From Umezawaea tangerina (lineage in GTDB: Bacteria; Actinomycetota; Actinomycetes; Mycobacteriales; Pseudonocardiaceae), in the NCBI RefSeq assembly GCF_003002815.1, contig NZ_PVTF01000012.1:62001-126000 (forward strand): a DNA stretch of 64,000 nt. The letters are read 5' to 3'. Positions 17,523-25,964 of this stretch are shown here, one piece after another. The notes beneath the pieces were generated by a model, which saw only the letters and a program-made list of their open reading frames with translations, had not been told where the DNA came from and ran no database searches. Every line of letters starts with the position of its first letter. Position 1 is the stretch's first letter. Position numbers and translations under genes: made by a program.

Positions 17523-18611
17523 GTGAGCACGAACCGCAGACTCCTCGCCACGTCCCTCGCCGTACTGACGACCTTCGCCGCGCTCGCGGGCTGCTCGCGC
17601 GCGGGCAGCGGTGACACCGCGGCCGCCCCCGCCGCCTCCGACGACAAGGGCCCGGCCGCCGAGGTGCGGCTCGGCTACTTCCCCAACGTCACGCACGCCG
17701 CCGCGCTGATCGGCGTGGACAAGGGCCTGTTCGCCAAGGAGCTCGGTTCCACCAAGCTGACCACCCAGACGTTCAACGCCGGTCCCGACGAGGTCAACGC
17801 CCTGCTCGGCGGCTCGCTCGACGTGGCGTTCATCGGCTCCGGCCCGGCCATCAACGCCTACTCGAAGTCCAAGGGCGAGGCCGTCCGGCTGGTCGCCGGC
17901 GCGACCTCGGGCGGCGCGCAGCTCGTGGTGAAGTCGGACATCAACTCCGCGGCGGACCTCAAGGGCAAGACCATCAGCACCCCGCAGCTGGCGAACACGC
18001 AGGACGTCTCGTTCAAGAAGTGGCTGGTGGACCAGAAGATCGCCGCGGGCAGCGGGCCGGACCAGGTCAACGTGACCAACACCGAGAACGCGGCGAGCCT
18101 GGACCTGTTCAAGCAGGGCGGGATCCAGGGCGCCTGGGCGCCGGAGCCGTGGTCCTCGCGGCTGGTGCTCGACGCCGGTGCCAAGGTGCTGGTCGACGAG
18201 AAGACCCTGTGGGACCAGGGCAAGTTCCCGACCACGGTGATCATCGTGCGCACCCAGTTCCTCAAGGAACACCCGCGGACCGTGGAGGCGCTGCTCAAGG
18301 GCGAGGTGGCCGCGATCGACTGGGCGACCTCGAACAAGGCCGAGGCCAAGACCACCGTCAACAACGCGCTGAAGGCGTTGACCTCCAAGGCTCTCGGCGA
18401 ACCGGTGCTGGACCGCGCGTTCGAGAACATCGAGCTGACCGTGGACCCGCAGGCCAAGCACTTCCCGCAGCTGGCCAAGGACGCGGTCACCGCGGGCGTG
18501 TCGAAGGAGGCGGCGGACGTGACCGGTTTCGCCGACTTCACGCTGCTGAACAAGGTGCTCTCCGCCGCGGGCAAGACGACCGTCGACACCGCGGGCCTGG
18601 ACAAGAAGTAG
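17523..18611 (+). CDS. Sulfonate/nitrate-type ABC transporter substrate-binding lipoprotein
   Basis: 362 residues from GTG 17523. A lipoprotein signal is clear: RRLLATSLAVLTTFAALAGC with lipobox LAGC near residue 23. The mature part is an SsuA/TauA-like periplasmic-binding fold (VRLGYFPNVTHAAALIGVDKG and VNALLGGSLDVAFIGSGPAI). Such proteins bind taurine, alkanesulfonates or other organosulfur compounds. The operon position after cysN and before its ATPase and permease implies uptake of a sulfur source; exact ligand unknown. Sulfate itself is less likely because the sulfate-binding proteins belong to another family. Confidence 0.9.
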   Translation: MSTNRRLLATSLAVLTTFAALAGCSRAGSGDTAAAPAASDDKGPAAEVRLGYFPNVTHAAALIGVDKGLFAKELGSTKLTTQTFNAGPDEVNALLGGSLDVAFIGSGPAINAYSKSKGEAVRLVAGATSGGAQLVVKSDINSAADLKGKTISTPQLANTQDVSFKKWLVDQKIAAGSGPDQVNVTNTENAASLDLFKQGGIQGAWAPEPWSSRLVLDAGAKVLVDEKTLWDQGKFPTTVIIVRTQFLKEHPRTVEALLKGEVAAIDWATSNKAEAKTTVNNALKALTSKALGEPVLDRAFENIELTVDPQAKHFPQLAKDAVTAGVSKEAADVTGFADFTLLNKVLSAAGKTTVDTAGLDKK

Positions 18612-18641
18612 CCGGACGGCCGAGGAAAAGGCAGGCACACC

Positions 18642-19439
18642 ATGACCGCCACGCTTGAGGCTCCCACCCCCTCCCACGTCGACGCCGCCGTGACGCTGTC
18701 CGGGGTGCGCAAGGCGTTCGGGCACGGCCCGAACGCGGTGCTCGCGCTGGACGGCGTCGACCTGACGGTCGCGCCGGGTGAGTTCGTGTGCCTGCTGGGC
18801 GCGTCGGGCTGCGGCAAGAGCACGCTGCTCAACCTGGTCGCCGGGCTCGACGCGCCCACCTCCGGCAGCATCGCGCTGACCACCTCGCGGCCCGCCGTGA
18901 TGTTCCAGGAGGCGGCGCTCATGCCGTGGCTCACCGCCGTGCGCAACGTCGAGCTGCCGCTGCGGCTGGCCGGGCTGAAGCGCGGTGCCCGGCGCGCCAA
19001 GGCTAACGAGCTGCTCTCGCTGGTGCGGCTCGGCGAGGCGGGCGGCAAGCGTCCGCACGAGCTGTCCGGCGGCATGCGCCAGCGGGTCGCGCTGGCCCGC
19101 GCGCTGGCGTCCACCCTGGGCAGCGCCGAGGAGGGCACCCCCGGCCTGCTGCTGATGGACGAGCCGTTCGCCGCGCTCGACGCGATCACCCGCGACGTGC
19201 TCCAGGCGGAGCTGGTCCGGGTGTGGCGGGAGACCGACACCGCCATCGTGTTCGTCACCCACGACGTGCGCGAGGCCGTGCGGCTGGGCCAGCGCGTCGT
19301 GCTGCTCTCGTCGCGACCCGGCCGGGTCGTGCGTGAGTGGGGCGTCGACGGCCTGGCGGGCGCGGACGAGACGGAGACCATCGAGGAGATCACCGCGCAC
19401 CTCCGGGAGGTGATCAGTGGCCACGCCGCAGCCTCCTGA
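18642..19439 (+). CDS. Sulfonate-type ABC transporter ATP-binding protein
   Basis: 265 residues. Walker A GASGCGKST, signature LSGGMRQRVALARAL, Walker B LLLMDEPFAALD and the H-loop VFVTHDVREAV are all intact. The closest type is SsuB/TauB. The start codon ATG 18642 follows the binding-protein stop by 30 bp with GGAAAAGG upstream. The 3' end overlaps the permease start by 23 nt, so translation is coupled. It energises uptake by the neighbouring permease at the inner face of the membrane. Confidence 0.94.
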   Translation: MTATLEAPTPSHVDAAVTLSGVRKAFGHGPNAVLALDGVDLTVAPGEFVCLLGASGCGKSTLLNLVAGLDAPTSGSIALTTSRPAVMFQEAALMPWLTAVRNVELPLRLAGLKRGARRAKANELLSLVRLGEAGGKRPHELSGGMRQRVALARALASTLGSAEEGTPGLLLMDEPFAALDAITRDVLQAELVRVWRETDTAIVFVTHDVREAVRLGQRVVLLSSRPGRVVREWGVDGLAGADETETIEEITAHLREVISGHAAAS

Positions 19440-20313
19440 GACCCTGGAGGCCGACCGCGGGCTCGCCGCGGTCGGCGCCGGTCTGGACGCGTTGGACGCG
19501 CCGCCCCAGGACCACCGGAGGTCGGCCGGGCAGCGGTTCCTGCACACCGCCGTGCCGCCGATCGTGGCGTTCGCGCTGCTGGTCGGCGCGTGGCAGGCGC
19601 TGTGGGCGTCCGCGATCTGGCCGGAGTTCCAGCTGCCCGCGCCGCTGGCCGTGTGGGACACGGTCTGGACGACGGTCCGGTCCGGCGACGCGGGCGAGAT
19701 CCTGTGGACCTCGGTGTCCCGCGCGGTGTTCGGGTTCGCCATCGCCGTGGTCATCGCGACGCCGCTGGGCCTGCTGGTCGCGAAGGTGCGGGTGGTCCGC
19801 GCGGCCATCGGCTCGCTGCTGACCGGCCTGCAGAGCCTGCCGTCGGTGGCGTGGGTGCCCGCCGCGATCCTGTGGTTCGGCCTCACCCCGTCCGCGATCT
19901 ACTTCGTGGTGCTGATGGGGTCCGTGCCGTCGATCGCGAACGGGCTGGTGTCGGGCATCGACCAGATCCCGCCGCTGCTCCCCCGCGTCGGGCAGGCGCT
20001 CGGCGCGGGCAGGCTGTCGTCGGCGCGGCACATCCTGCTGCCCGCCGCCCTCCCCGGCTACCTCGCGGGGCTCAAGCAGGGCTGGGCGTTCTCGTGGCGG
20101 TCGCTGATGGCCGCGGAGATCATCGCGACCTCACCGCAGCTGGGGCTCGGCCTCGGCCAGTTCCTGCACAACGGCCAGTCCCTCAACGACATCTCCATGG
20201 TGATCGCGGCCATCTTCCTGATCCTCCTGGTCGGGATCGGCATCGAGCTCCTGCTCTTCCGCCCCCTCGAACGGGCCGTGCTGCGCGCCCGCGGCCTCAC
20301 CGGAGCACTCTGA
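19417..20313 (+). CDS. Sulfonate-type ABC transporter permease
   Basis: 298 residues starting at GTG 19417 (GGGAGGTG 5 nt upstream), inside the end of the ATPase gene. About six membrane segments are visible (IVAFALLVGAWQALW, AVFGFAIAVVIATPLGLLV, SAIYFVVLMGSVPSIANGLV and the C-terminal ISMVIAAIFLILLVGIGIELL). The EAA loop contact with the ATPase is at G-A-G-R-L-S-S-A-R-H-I-L-L-P-A-A-L-P-G. SsuC/TauC type. Ends in a one-base TGATG overlap with the chelatase gene. Confidence 0.93.
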   Translation: MATPQPPETLEADRGLAAVGAGLDALDAPPQDHRRSAGQRFLHTAVPPIVAFALLVGAWQALWASAIWPEFQLPAPLAVWDTVWTTVRSGDAGEILWTSVSRAVFGFAIAVVIATPLGLLVAKVRVVRAAIGSLLTGLQSLPSVAWVPAAILWFGLTPSAIYFVVLMGSVPSIANGLVSGIDQIPPLLPRVGQALGAGRLSSARHILLPAALPGYLAGLKQGWAFSWRSLMAAEIIATSPQLGLGLGQFLHNGQSLNDISMVIAAIFLILLVGIGIELLLFRPLERAVLRARGLTGAL

Positions 20314-21062
20314 TGACACCGCTCGTCGCCGTCGCGCACGGCAGCCGCGACCCGCGTTCCGCCGCCACCGTGGCGGAGCTGCTGGACGTGGTCCGCGCCC
20401 TGAACCCGGCCCTCGACGTCCGCGCGGCGTTCCTCGACCTGTCCGCGCCGCGGCTGGGCGACGTGCTGCGCGCCGTGCACGGCGAGGGCCACCACCGGGC
20501 CGTGGTCGTGCCCTTGTTGCTGGGCAAGGCCTTCCACGCCCGCGTGGACGTGCCGGGCGCGGTGGCCGAGGTGCGCCGCCTCTTCCCGCGCCTGGCCGTG
20601 ACCACCACCGATGTCCTCGGCCCCGACCCGTGGCTCGAGTCGGCCGCGCTGCGCAGGCTCACCGAGGCGGGCGTCCGGCCCGGCGACCGCTCCACCGGCG
20701 TCGTGCTGGCGGGCGCGGGCTCCTCGCACGCCCCGGCGAACGCCGCCGTGACGGCGATGGCCGACCGCTGGTCCGCCCGCTCCGGCTGGGCGGGCGTCGA
20801 ACCCGCGTTCGCCTCCGCCGCGTCCCCCGACGTGAGCACCGCCGTGGCCCGGCTGCGCGCCCGCGGCGCGACCCGCGTCGCCGTCGCGTCCTGGTTCCTG
20901 GCACCGGGTCTGCTGCCCGACCGGATCACCGCGCAGGCGCTGGCCCAGGACCCGGACGCCCGGATCGCCGCCCCGCTCGGGGCCGACCCGGAGGTCGCCG
21001 AGCTGGTGCTGCACCGCTACTCGACCGCGTTGGCGGGGCTCGACGTTCGGCAGTACGCGTAA
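20313..21062 (+). CDS. Sirohydrochlorin ferrochelatase-like protein (CbiX/SirB family)
   Basis: 249 residues from ATG overlapping the permease stop. Two CbiX-type halves are visible: MTPLVAVAHGSRDPRS with the metal-binding His of HGS, PLLLGKAFHARVDVPG with another His, and the second-half block VLAGAGSSHAPANAAVT. The family inserts Fe2+ (or Co2+) into sirohydrochlorin to make siroheme, the cofactor of the sulfite reductase at the head of this operon. Iron insertion is therefore inferred from context rather than cobalt for B12. Confidence 0.9.
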   Translation: MTPLVAVAHGSRDPRSAATVAELLDVVRALNPALDVRAAFLDLSAPRLGDVLRAVHGEGHHRAVVVPLLLGKAFHARVDVPGAVAEVRRLFPRLAVTTTDVLGPDPWLESAALRRLTEAGVRPGDRSTGVVLAGAGSSHAPANAAVTAMADRWSARSGWAGVEPAFASAASPDVSTAVARLRARGATRVAVASWFLAPGLLPDRITAQALAQDPDARIAAPLGADPEVAELVLHRYSTALAGLDVRQYA

Positions 21063-21171
21063 CTCGTCCGATCGAGCGACAGGGACTTGACGTGAAACTT
21101 ACTCACAAGTAGTCAGTTAAGGCACGCCGCTTCCACTGGATGCCCTCCCACCTCAACGGGGAGAGGGAAAC

Positions 21172-21783
21172 ATGAAGAAGCTAGCCGGAATCGCCGCGAT
21201 GGCCCTGCTGCTCGCGACGAGCGCACCCGCGTCCGCCGCCCCCAGCGCGGTGACCTACAAGCTGAAAGCCACGGCACTCGGCCAGAGCGCCGAGTTCACC
21301 CTCGACCAGACCCTGGACGCGACCGCGCCGGAGACCGCCGCACCGGGCGGCACCGTCACCGCCGTGATCGACCCCGCACCGAACAAGGTGCCCGCCTCGG
21401 CGGGCGGGTACACCGTGCGCGAGATCAAGACCATCACCCTGAAGCTGCCCGTGCCCGCCAACGCCACCTTCCGGTCCGCCACCGCCACCGGCGGCGCGGG
21501 CCTCGGCAACGGCACCCCCACCGTCTCGCTGTCGGGCACCGACGTGGTCCTCAAGATCGCGGGCCCGATCAAGGGCGGCGCCGACTTCGAACTGCCCACC
21601 ATCACCCTCAACCTGACGGCGGGCGCCTCCGGCACGATCACCACGAAGCTCGGCGGCACCAGCTACACCGCCCCCGGCCTCACCTTCACCGCCACCATCA
21701 CCGCCCTCGGCTTCCCGATCGACGCCCCCGCCACCGGCTACCCCGACCCCAACCCCGCCCTCACGACCACCACCATCGGCTGA
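21172..21783 (+). CDS. Secreted protein of unknown function
   Basis: 203 residues with a clean Sec signal (MKKLAGIAAMALLLATSAPA, cleavage likely after ASA near residue 22). The mature part is Thr/Ala/Gly-rich and predicted all-beta, with almost no Cys or charged clusters (IPVPANATF-like stretches such as LKLPVPANATFRSATATGG). I know similar single-copy exported proteins in actinobacteria but no function. GGGGAGAGGGAAAC precedes the ATG. A TTGACG box at about 21087 with a TAGTCA 17 nt later could be its promoter. It ends at a strong hairpin and is not part of the cys operon. Confidence 0.85.
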   Translation: MKKLAGIAAMALLLATSAPASAAPSAVTYKLKATALGQSAEFTLDQTLDATAPETAAPGGTVTAVIDPAPNKVPASAGGYTVREIKTITLKLPVPANATFRSATATGGAGLGNGTPTVSLSGTDVVLKIAGPIKGGADFELPTITLNLTAGASGTITTKLGGTSYTAPGLTFTATITALGFPIDAPATGYPDPNPALTTTTIG

Positions 21784-21790
21784 CCGGTCC

Positions 21791-21820
21791 CCGCGTGGGG
21801 TTCTCCGGAACCCCACGCGG
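21791..21820 (+). terminator. Hairpin terminator after the secreted protein gene
   Basis: A 13-bp perfect stem (CCGCGTGGGGTTC at 21791-21803 against 21808-21820) with a TCCG loop, starting 8 bp after the stop codon. Confidence 0.85.
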
Positions 21821-22224
21821 CCCCAGGGCGTGGACCAGCGGTCCAGCAACCACTTCCGTGTCGGACGTGATTGCCTCTCGGGCAAGTCCGGATGGGACGC
21901 CCGTTGACACAGCGGATCAACGGCCGTGGCGTTGGAGGTTGAGGGGCGAAGTGTTCCTGCCGGACAGCACTACGGACATCGGAGCCGAACAAGCGCGAAG
22001 CCCAGGCAGCGACCGTCCGGACGCCGACCTGGGCTCACTTCCTCCCCCTAGCGGGAAAGGCTGTCCCAAGGTTATGCCCGACGCCGCCGACTTCGGAAGT
22101 CCGGTCAACCGATCGTGTGCCCCTAGTCTGCGGACGCCGGCCGCGTGGTTGTGACCTGCTCCTCGCCCCAGCCCCTCACCGCTCCCCACGACCAGCCCGG
22201 ACCGGGGATCGTAGAGTGCTGGGC
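21821..22224. other. Gene-free interval with one 7-9-7 inverted repeat
   Basis: About 400 bp with no credible coding frame: the open frames here lack good starts, ribosome binding sites or recognisable protein. Base composition is less GC-rich than its neighbours. One feature stands out, an inverted repeat CCGTTGA-N9-TCAACGG at 21901-21923, which could be an operator for the crotonase gene downstream. Nothing else recognised. Confidence 0.5.
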
Positions 22225-23004
22225 ATGGCAGATGAGCTGGTCCACTACGAGGTGCGGCGTGGCATCGCGACGATCACGCTGGACTCCCCCCGCAACCGCA
22301 ACGCGCTCTCGGCACAGTTGCGCGGCGAACTCACCCAGCACCTGAAGGCGGCCGTCGCCGACGACGGGGTGCGGGTCGTGGTGTTGAGCCACACGGGCAG
22401 CGTGTTCTGCTCGGGGATGGATCTGAAGGAGGCCGGTGGGGCTTCGGCGAACCAGCAGGGGGTGAACGAGTTCCCGGCGATCCTGGAGCGGATCTGGACC
22501 AGCCCGAAGCCGGTGGTGGCGCGGTTGGCCGGGCCGGCGCGGGCCGGTGGGGTGGGGATCGTGGCGGCCTGCGACATCGCGGTGGCGGTGGAGACGGCGA
22601 CGTTCGCGTTCAGCGAGGTGCGGATCGGGGTGGTGCCCGCGGTGATCTCGGTGACGGTGCTGCCCCGGCTGCTGCCGCGGGCGGCGCACGAGCTGTTCCT
22701 GACAGGCGAGGTGTTCGGGGCGCAGAGAGCCCAGGAGATCGGTCTGATCAACTCGCAGGTCCCCGTCGACGGGCTCGACGACGAGGTCGCGCGGTACACC
22801 GGCATGCTGGCGTTGGGGGCGCCGAACGCGTTGGCGTCGACGAAGCGGATGCTCCAGCAGCCGCGCGCGACGAACCTCGGCGACGTGTTCGCGGACATGC
22901 TGGAGCTGTCCGCCAAGCACTTCGGCGGAGCGGAGGGGCAGGAGGGGATCGCCGCGTTCGTGGAGAAGCGGAAGGCCTCCTGGGTGCCCGCCGAGGAGGA
23001 CTAG
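22225..23004 (+). CDS. Enoyl-CoA hydratase/isomerase (crotonase) family
   Basis: 259 residues from ATG 22225 (MADELVHYEVRRGIATITLD). Crotonase landmarks: SPRNRNALSAQLRGEL, the oxyanion region VFCSGMDLKEAGG, and RLAGPARAGGVGIVAACDIAVA. The position of the classical hydratase glutamate in the EVRIGVVPAVISV stretch is only partly conserved, so this could be an isomerase or hydrolase variant. The frame is open upstream to 22117, but that section carries no ribosome binding site or family homology. Its stop codon is shared with the convergent gene in a CTAG. Confidence 0.9.
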   Translation: MADELVHYEVRRGIATITLDSPRNRNALSAQLRGELTQHLKAAVADDGVRVVVLSHTGSVFCSGMDLKEAGGASANQQGVNEFPAILERIWTSPKPVVARLAGPARAGGVGIVAACDIAVAVETATFAFSEVRIGVVPAVISVTVLPRLLPRAAHELFLTGEVFGAQRAQEIGLINSQVPVDGLDDEVARYTGMLALGAPNALASTKRMLQQPRATNLGDVFADMLELSAKHFGGAEGQEGIAAFVEKRKASWVPAEED

Positions 23005-23414
23005 AACCAGCCCGTGCACTCGATGTGGCCCTGCGAGGAGCCGCAGGCGCGCATGAGCTTGCCGTCGTTGCTGAACGCGTCGGTGTGCTTGCTGCCGCTG
23101 TTGTCGATGCGGGTGTAGCCGAGGAAGCCCTGGTAGCCGGAGCCGTCGGGCTTGCGGCGGTCTGTCCAGATCTCCTCGCCGTTGGTGCCGCTGGAGATGC
23201 GGCCCCACGCGCACTTCGTCTTGTTGGACGCCCTGAGCTCGACGACCCGGCCGGTCACCATGACGACCGGGTTGTCGCCGTTGGCGACGTCGAACGGGGT
23301 GATGGCGTGCTCGTAGTCGCAGCCGGGGTCGGAGGTGGCGTGGGCGGGTGCCGCCGCGAGGGCGGTGAGGGTGGCGGCGGTGGTCAGGAGGGCGGCAAGG
23401 CGAAGGGGATTCAT
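23001..23414 (-). CDS. Small secreted DUF2690-type protein
   Basis: 137 residues with a Sec signal (MNPLRLAALLTTAATLTALA, cleavage near AHA). The mature protein has paired cysteines and the block VVELRASNKTKCAWGRISSG, which matches the actinobacterial DUF2690 exported family (charged strand, Cys, Trp-x-Arg). Probably disulfide-bonded outside the cell; function unknown. Stop codons of this gene and the convergent crotonase gene overlap as CTAG. Confidence 0.82.
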   Translation of the reverse strand: MNPLRLAALLTTAATLTALAAAPAHATSDPGCDYEHAITPFDVANGDNPVVMVTGRVVELRASNKTKCAWGRISSGTNGEEIWTDRRKPDGSGYQGFLGYTRIDNSGSKHTDAFSNDGKLMRACGSSQGHIECTGWF

Positions 23415-23471
23415 GGGACGACACTGTCCCGGTTGGCTCCGGAGTTCGCAGCACGGACCGTTACCGCGGCG

Positions 23472-24110
23472 TTACGGACGGTTGGTGGCGCGGTAGTAGC
23501 CGAGGCTGCCGATGCGCGAGTCGGCCCGTGCGACCTCGGCGGCGTCGGCGAAACCAGCCTCGGTCAGCAGGTTGACCACCGAGCCGTTCGCGTAGTCGTG
23601 GGCGTGGGCGGAGTGCCTGCGGGACAGGGCCTTGGGCTCCTTGTGGTCGAAGTCGGCGAGGTGCAGGCGGCCGCCGGGCACGAGGACGCGGCGGGCCTCG
23701 CGCAGGGCGCCGAGCTTCTGCTCGCCGGGCAGGTGGTGGAACATGAACGAGGACAGGACGCGGTCGACGCTCCCGTCGGCGTAGGGCAGGTCGTCGGCGT
23801 AGCCGTGGTCGAGCTTCAGCTCGATGCCCGCGCGGGCCGCCTTGCGGGCGGCGATGGCGAGCACCTTGGCGTCCGGGTCGAGACCGATGGCGGTGGCGTC
23901 CGGCACGGCCGACTTCACCAGGTGCAGGACGTTCCCGGTGCCGCAGCCGATCTCCACGACGGTCGCGCCGGGCTCGACGCCCGCCTGGGCGACGAGCCGC
24001 CAGTGCAGCCCCTTGGCGCCCGAGAGCTTGCTGACCACGTCGTAGAACGGCAGCAGCAGCTTGTTCCGCCCCATCGCGGGCAGGTAGTCGCGCTCGGTGT
24101 CGGTCGTCAT
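23472..24110 (-). CDS. Class I SAM-dependent methyltransferase
   Basis: 212 residues from ATG 24110 with GGGGGA 5 nt upstream. SAM motif I is VVEIGCGTGNVLHL, motif II lies around AIGLDPDAKVLAIA, and motif III/post III is SSFMFHHLPGEQKLGALREA with VLVPGGRLHLADFDH. This is the UbiE/Methyltransf_11 type; the substrate cannot be told. It is divergent from an AraC regulator 88 bp away that likely controls it. Confidence 0.9.
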   Translation of the reverse strand: MTTDTERDYLPAMGRNKLLLPFYDVVSKLSGAKGLHWRLVAQAGVEPGATVVEIGCGTGNVLHLVKSAVPDATAIGLDPDAKVLAIAARKAARAGIELKLDHGYADDLPYADGSVDRVLSSFMFHHLPGEQKLGALREARRVLVPGGRLHLADFDHKEPKALSRRHSAHAHDYANGSVVNLLTEAGFADAAEVARADSRIGSLGYYRATNRP

Positions 24111-24198
24111 GGCATCCCCCAGCAGGTACGAAGTTCGGTGGCTGGCTGTTAGCCTTCCAACGCCTCCACCTGCGGACAAGACACGAAGTGCGGCTCTG

Positions 24199-25128
24199 AT
24201 GGAACTATCTTCCGGTCCCGGTGATCTCCTCCGCCGGTCGCGGCGCAACGCGCAGGGCGTCCTCGTCGTCGACTACGTCCGCGCCGCCGGGCTGCCGTCG
24301 GTGACGGTGGTGCACTGGGTCGGCGACCGGCACGAGCACCCGTTGACGCTGGACGCGCACGCCCACGACTTCCTGGTGCTGTTCTACGTCCAGCGCGGCG
24401 AGGCGAGCCTGCGGGTGGACGGGAGGGACTGGCCGTTGACGGCCGGTGACGCGTTCGTCGTCGCGCCGGGCACGGTGATCACGCCGGCCAGGGGCCGGAT
24501 CGGGGACGACGCGGAGAGCTGGGCGGTGTTCTTCCCGGCCGACGCCGTCGACCCGGCGGCCGCGGCCCCGCTGGCGTCCTGGCGCACCCATCCCCTGCTG
24601 TCCCCGTTCATCGGGAACCACCGCGGCGGCGGGCAGCGCCTGCACGTGCCCGCCGAGCAGCGCGCGGCGTGGCTCGGGCACCTGGCCGACCTCGAGGAGG
24701 AGCTGCGCGGCAGGCGCGACGGGTACGCCGACGCGGCCCGCGCGCACCTCGCGCTGCTGCTGGTGCGGCTCGGTCGGCTGCACGTCGACGTGCCGGGGGA
24801 CGCGGCCGTGGAACCGCTGCTGGCCGCGGTGTTCGAGGTCGTCGAGAACCGCTACCACGAGCCGATCTCGCTGCGGGACGTCGCGGAGGCCGTCGGTCTG
24901 ACGACCGGGCACCTCACCACAGCCATCGGCAAGCGGACCGGGCGGACCGTGCAGCAGTGGATCACCGAGCGCCGGATGCGGGAGGCGCGGCGGCTGCTCG
25001 CGGACACCGACCTGACCGTCGCGGAGACCGCGCACCGGGTCGGCTACCGGGAGGCGGGGTACTTCATCCGCCGGTTCCGCGCCGCGCACGGCGTGACGCC
25101 GTCGGCGTGGCGGGAGGCGGGCCGGTGA
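24199..25128 (+). CDS. AraC-family transcriptional regulator
   Basis: 309 residues from ATG 24199. N-terminal cupin-like sensor domain (HPLTLDAHAHDFLVLFYVQ, then GDAFVVAPGTVI). C-terminal double HTH: ISLRDVAEAVGLTTGHLTTA and LTVAETAHRVGYREAGYFIR, ending RFRAAHGVTPSAWREAGR, the AraC signature. Ligand unknown. Divergent from the methyltransferase gene; the 88-bp shared region should contain its operator. The next gene (barstar) converges only 9 bp beyond its stop. Confidence 0.92.
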   Translation: MELSSGPGDLLRRSRRNAQGVLVVDYVRAAGLPSVTVVHWVGDRHEHPLTLDAHAHDFLVLFYVQRGEASLRVDGRDWPLTAGDAFVVAPGTVITPARGRIGDDAESWAVFFPADAVDPAAAAPLASWRTHPLLSPFIGNHRGGGQRLHVPAEQRAAWLGHLADLEEELRGRRDGYADAARAHLALLLVRLGRLHVDVPGDAAVEPLLAAVFEVVENRYHEPISLRDVAEAVGLTTGHLTTAIGKRTGRTVQQWITERRMREARRLLADTDLTVAETAHRVGYREAGYFIRRFRAAHGVTPSAWREAGR

Positions 25129-25137
25129 GCGCGCGGC

Positions 25138-25479
25138 TCAGTCGGTGCGGACGAGCGTGAGCACGCGGTCGCCGAGCTCGGCGCTGCGGCGCACGGCGTC
25201 CTCGAGCACGGCGCTCACGCTGTCGTAGCCGCGCGGGTCGTGCCGGGCCAGCTCGGCCGGGCGCGGCCAGATCAGCACGTGCTCGCCGGGCGGCAGCCAG
25301 GACAGGTCGGTCAGCGAGTCGTAGAGCGCGTCCAGGTTGTGCCCGAACCACTCCGGGAACGACAGCGCGGCGGCGATCGCCTCCATGGCCTCGTGCCTGG
25401 TCGTCACGGCCTCGCCGCGCAGCACGTGCGGGTGCGCGCCGCGGTCGCGGGCCGCCTTCACGGCCTCCTGGACGCTCAC
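25138..25479 (-). CDS. Barstar-family ribonuclease inhibitor
   Basis: 113 residues from GTG 25479 overlapping the stop of the ribonuclease gene (GTGA). The barstar core is LSFPEWFGHNLDALYDSLTD followed by LSWLPPGEHVLIWP, which contains the acidic patch that plugs guanyl-specific RNases. Cytoplasmic, no signal. Translational coupling to the RNase means the inhibitor is made with the toxin-like enzyme, protecting the producer. This is a strong functional inference because both partners belong to families known to bind. Confidence 0.9.
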   Translation of the reverse strand: MSVQEAVKAARDRGAHPHVLRGEAVTTRHEAMEAIAAALSFPEWFGHNLDALYDSLTDLSWLPPGEHVLIWPRPAELARHDPRGYDSVSAVLEDAVRRSAELGDRVLTLVRTD

Positions 25480-25955
25480 TTGCGCACGTCCACGACGACG
25501 AAGGAGTCGTAGTGGTCGCCGGTGTAGTAGACCTCCCGCTGCCCGCCGGTGATCAGCCGCCGCGCGCCGCGGTCGGGACTTCCCGGAGTCGGCACGGTGT
25601 ACTCCTTGTAGTAGTCGCCCGCCTTGGCGGGCAGGCGCTTCTCGCGGTTCTGGAACTCGACGCCGTCGTTGCGCGGGTACGGGAACGGCCCGTTCTTCTC
25701 GATCAGCTTCCACGTGTCGGCGGCCTGCGACGGCAGGCTCGACAGCGGCTTCACGTCCAGCCCGGACTCCGTGCCCGCCACCGCGCCGCCGGGGGCCGCC
25801 GACGTGGACTTCCCCGGTGCCGCGGGTTTCGCCGACGACGAGGTCGGACCGCTCGACGGCGTGGAGGAGGACGTCAGGTCCTTGAAGACCCATCCGAAGA
25901 CGACCAGGGCGATCAAACCGATGAGGGCGACGGAGAGCCGCCTACCAGGAGTCAC
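25476..25955 (-). CDS. Exported guanyl-specific ribonuclease (RNase Sa / N1 type)
   Basis: 159 residues. The N-terminus has one hydrophobic segment (LSVALIGLIALVVFGWVF) then a Ser/Thr/Pro-rich linker (about residues 28-60), so it is membrane-anchored or cleaved. The catalytic domain closely follows RNase Sa: NGPFPYPRNDGVEFQNRE, YYKEYTVPTPG (catalytic Glu), RGARRLITGG (Arg) and VYYTGDHYDSFVVVDV (His). It should cleave RNA 3' of G outside the cytoplasm. The RNase Sa disulfide Cys residues are absent. Coupled to barstar by a stop/start overlap. Confidence 0.9.
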   Translation of the reverse strand: MTPGRRLSVALIGLIALVVFGWVFKDLTSSSTPSSGPTSSSAKPAAPGKSTSAAPGGAVAGTESGLDVKPLSSLPSQAADTWKLIEKNGPFPYPRNDGVEFQNREKRLPAKAGDYYKEYTVPTPGSPDRGARRLITGGQREVYYTGDHYDSFVVVDVRK

Positions 25956-25964
25956 CGGGTCAGC

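Noticed and set aside
15134-17647. An 837-codon minus-strand frame across cysD and cysN
   Set aside because: Runs antisense through two genes with intact family motifs; composition is shadow-like.
22117-22224. An upstream extension of the crotonase gene
   Set aside because: No ribosome binding site and no family similarity; the ATG at 22225 gives the normal N-terminus.
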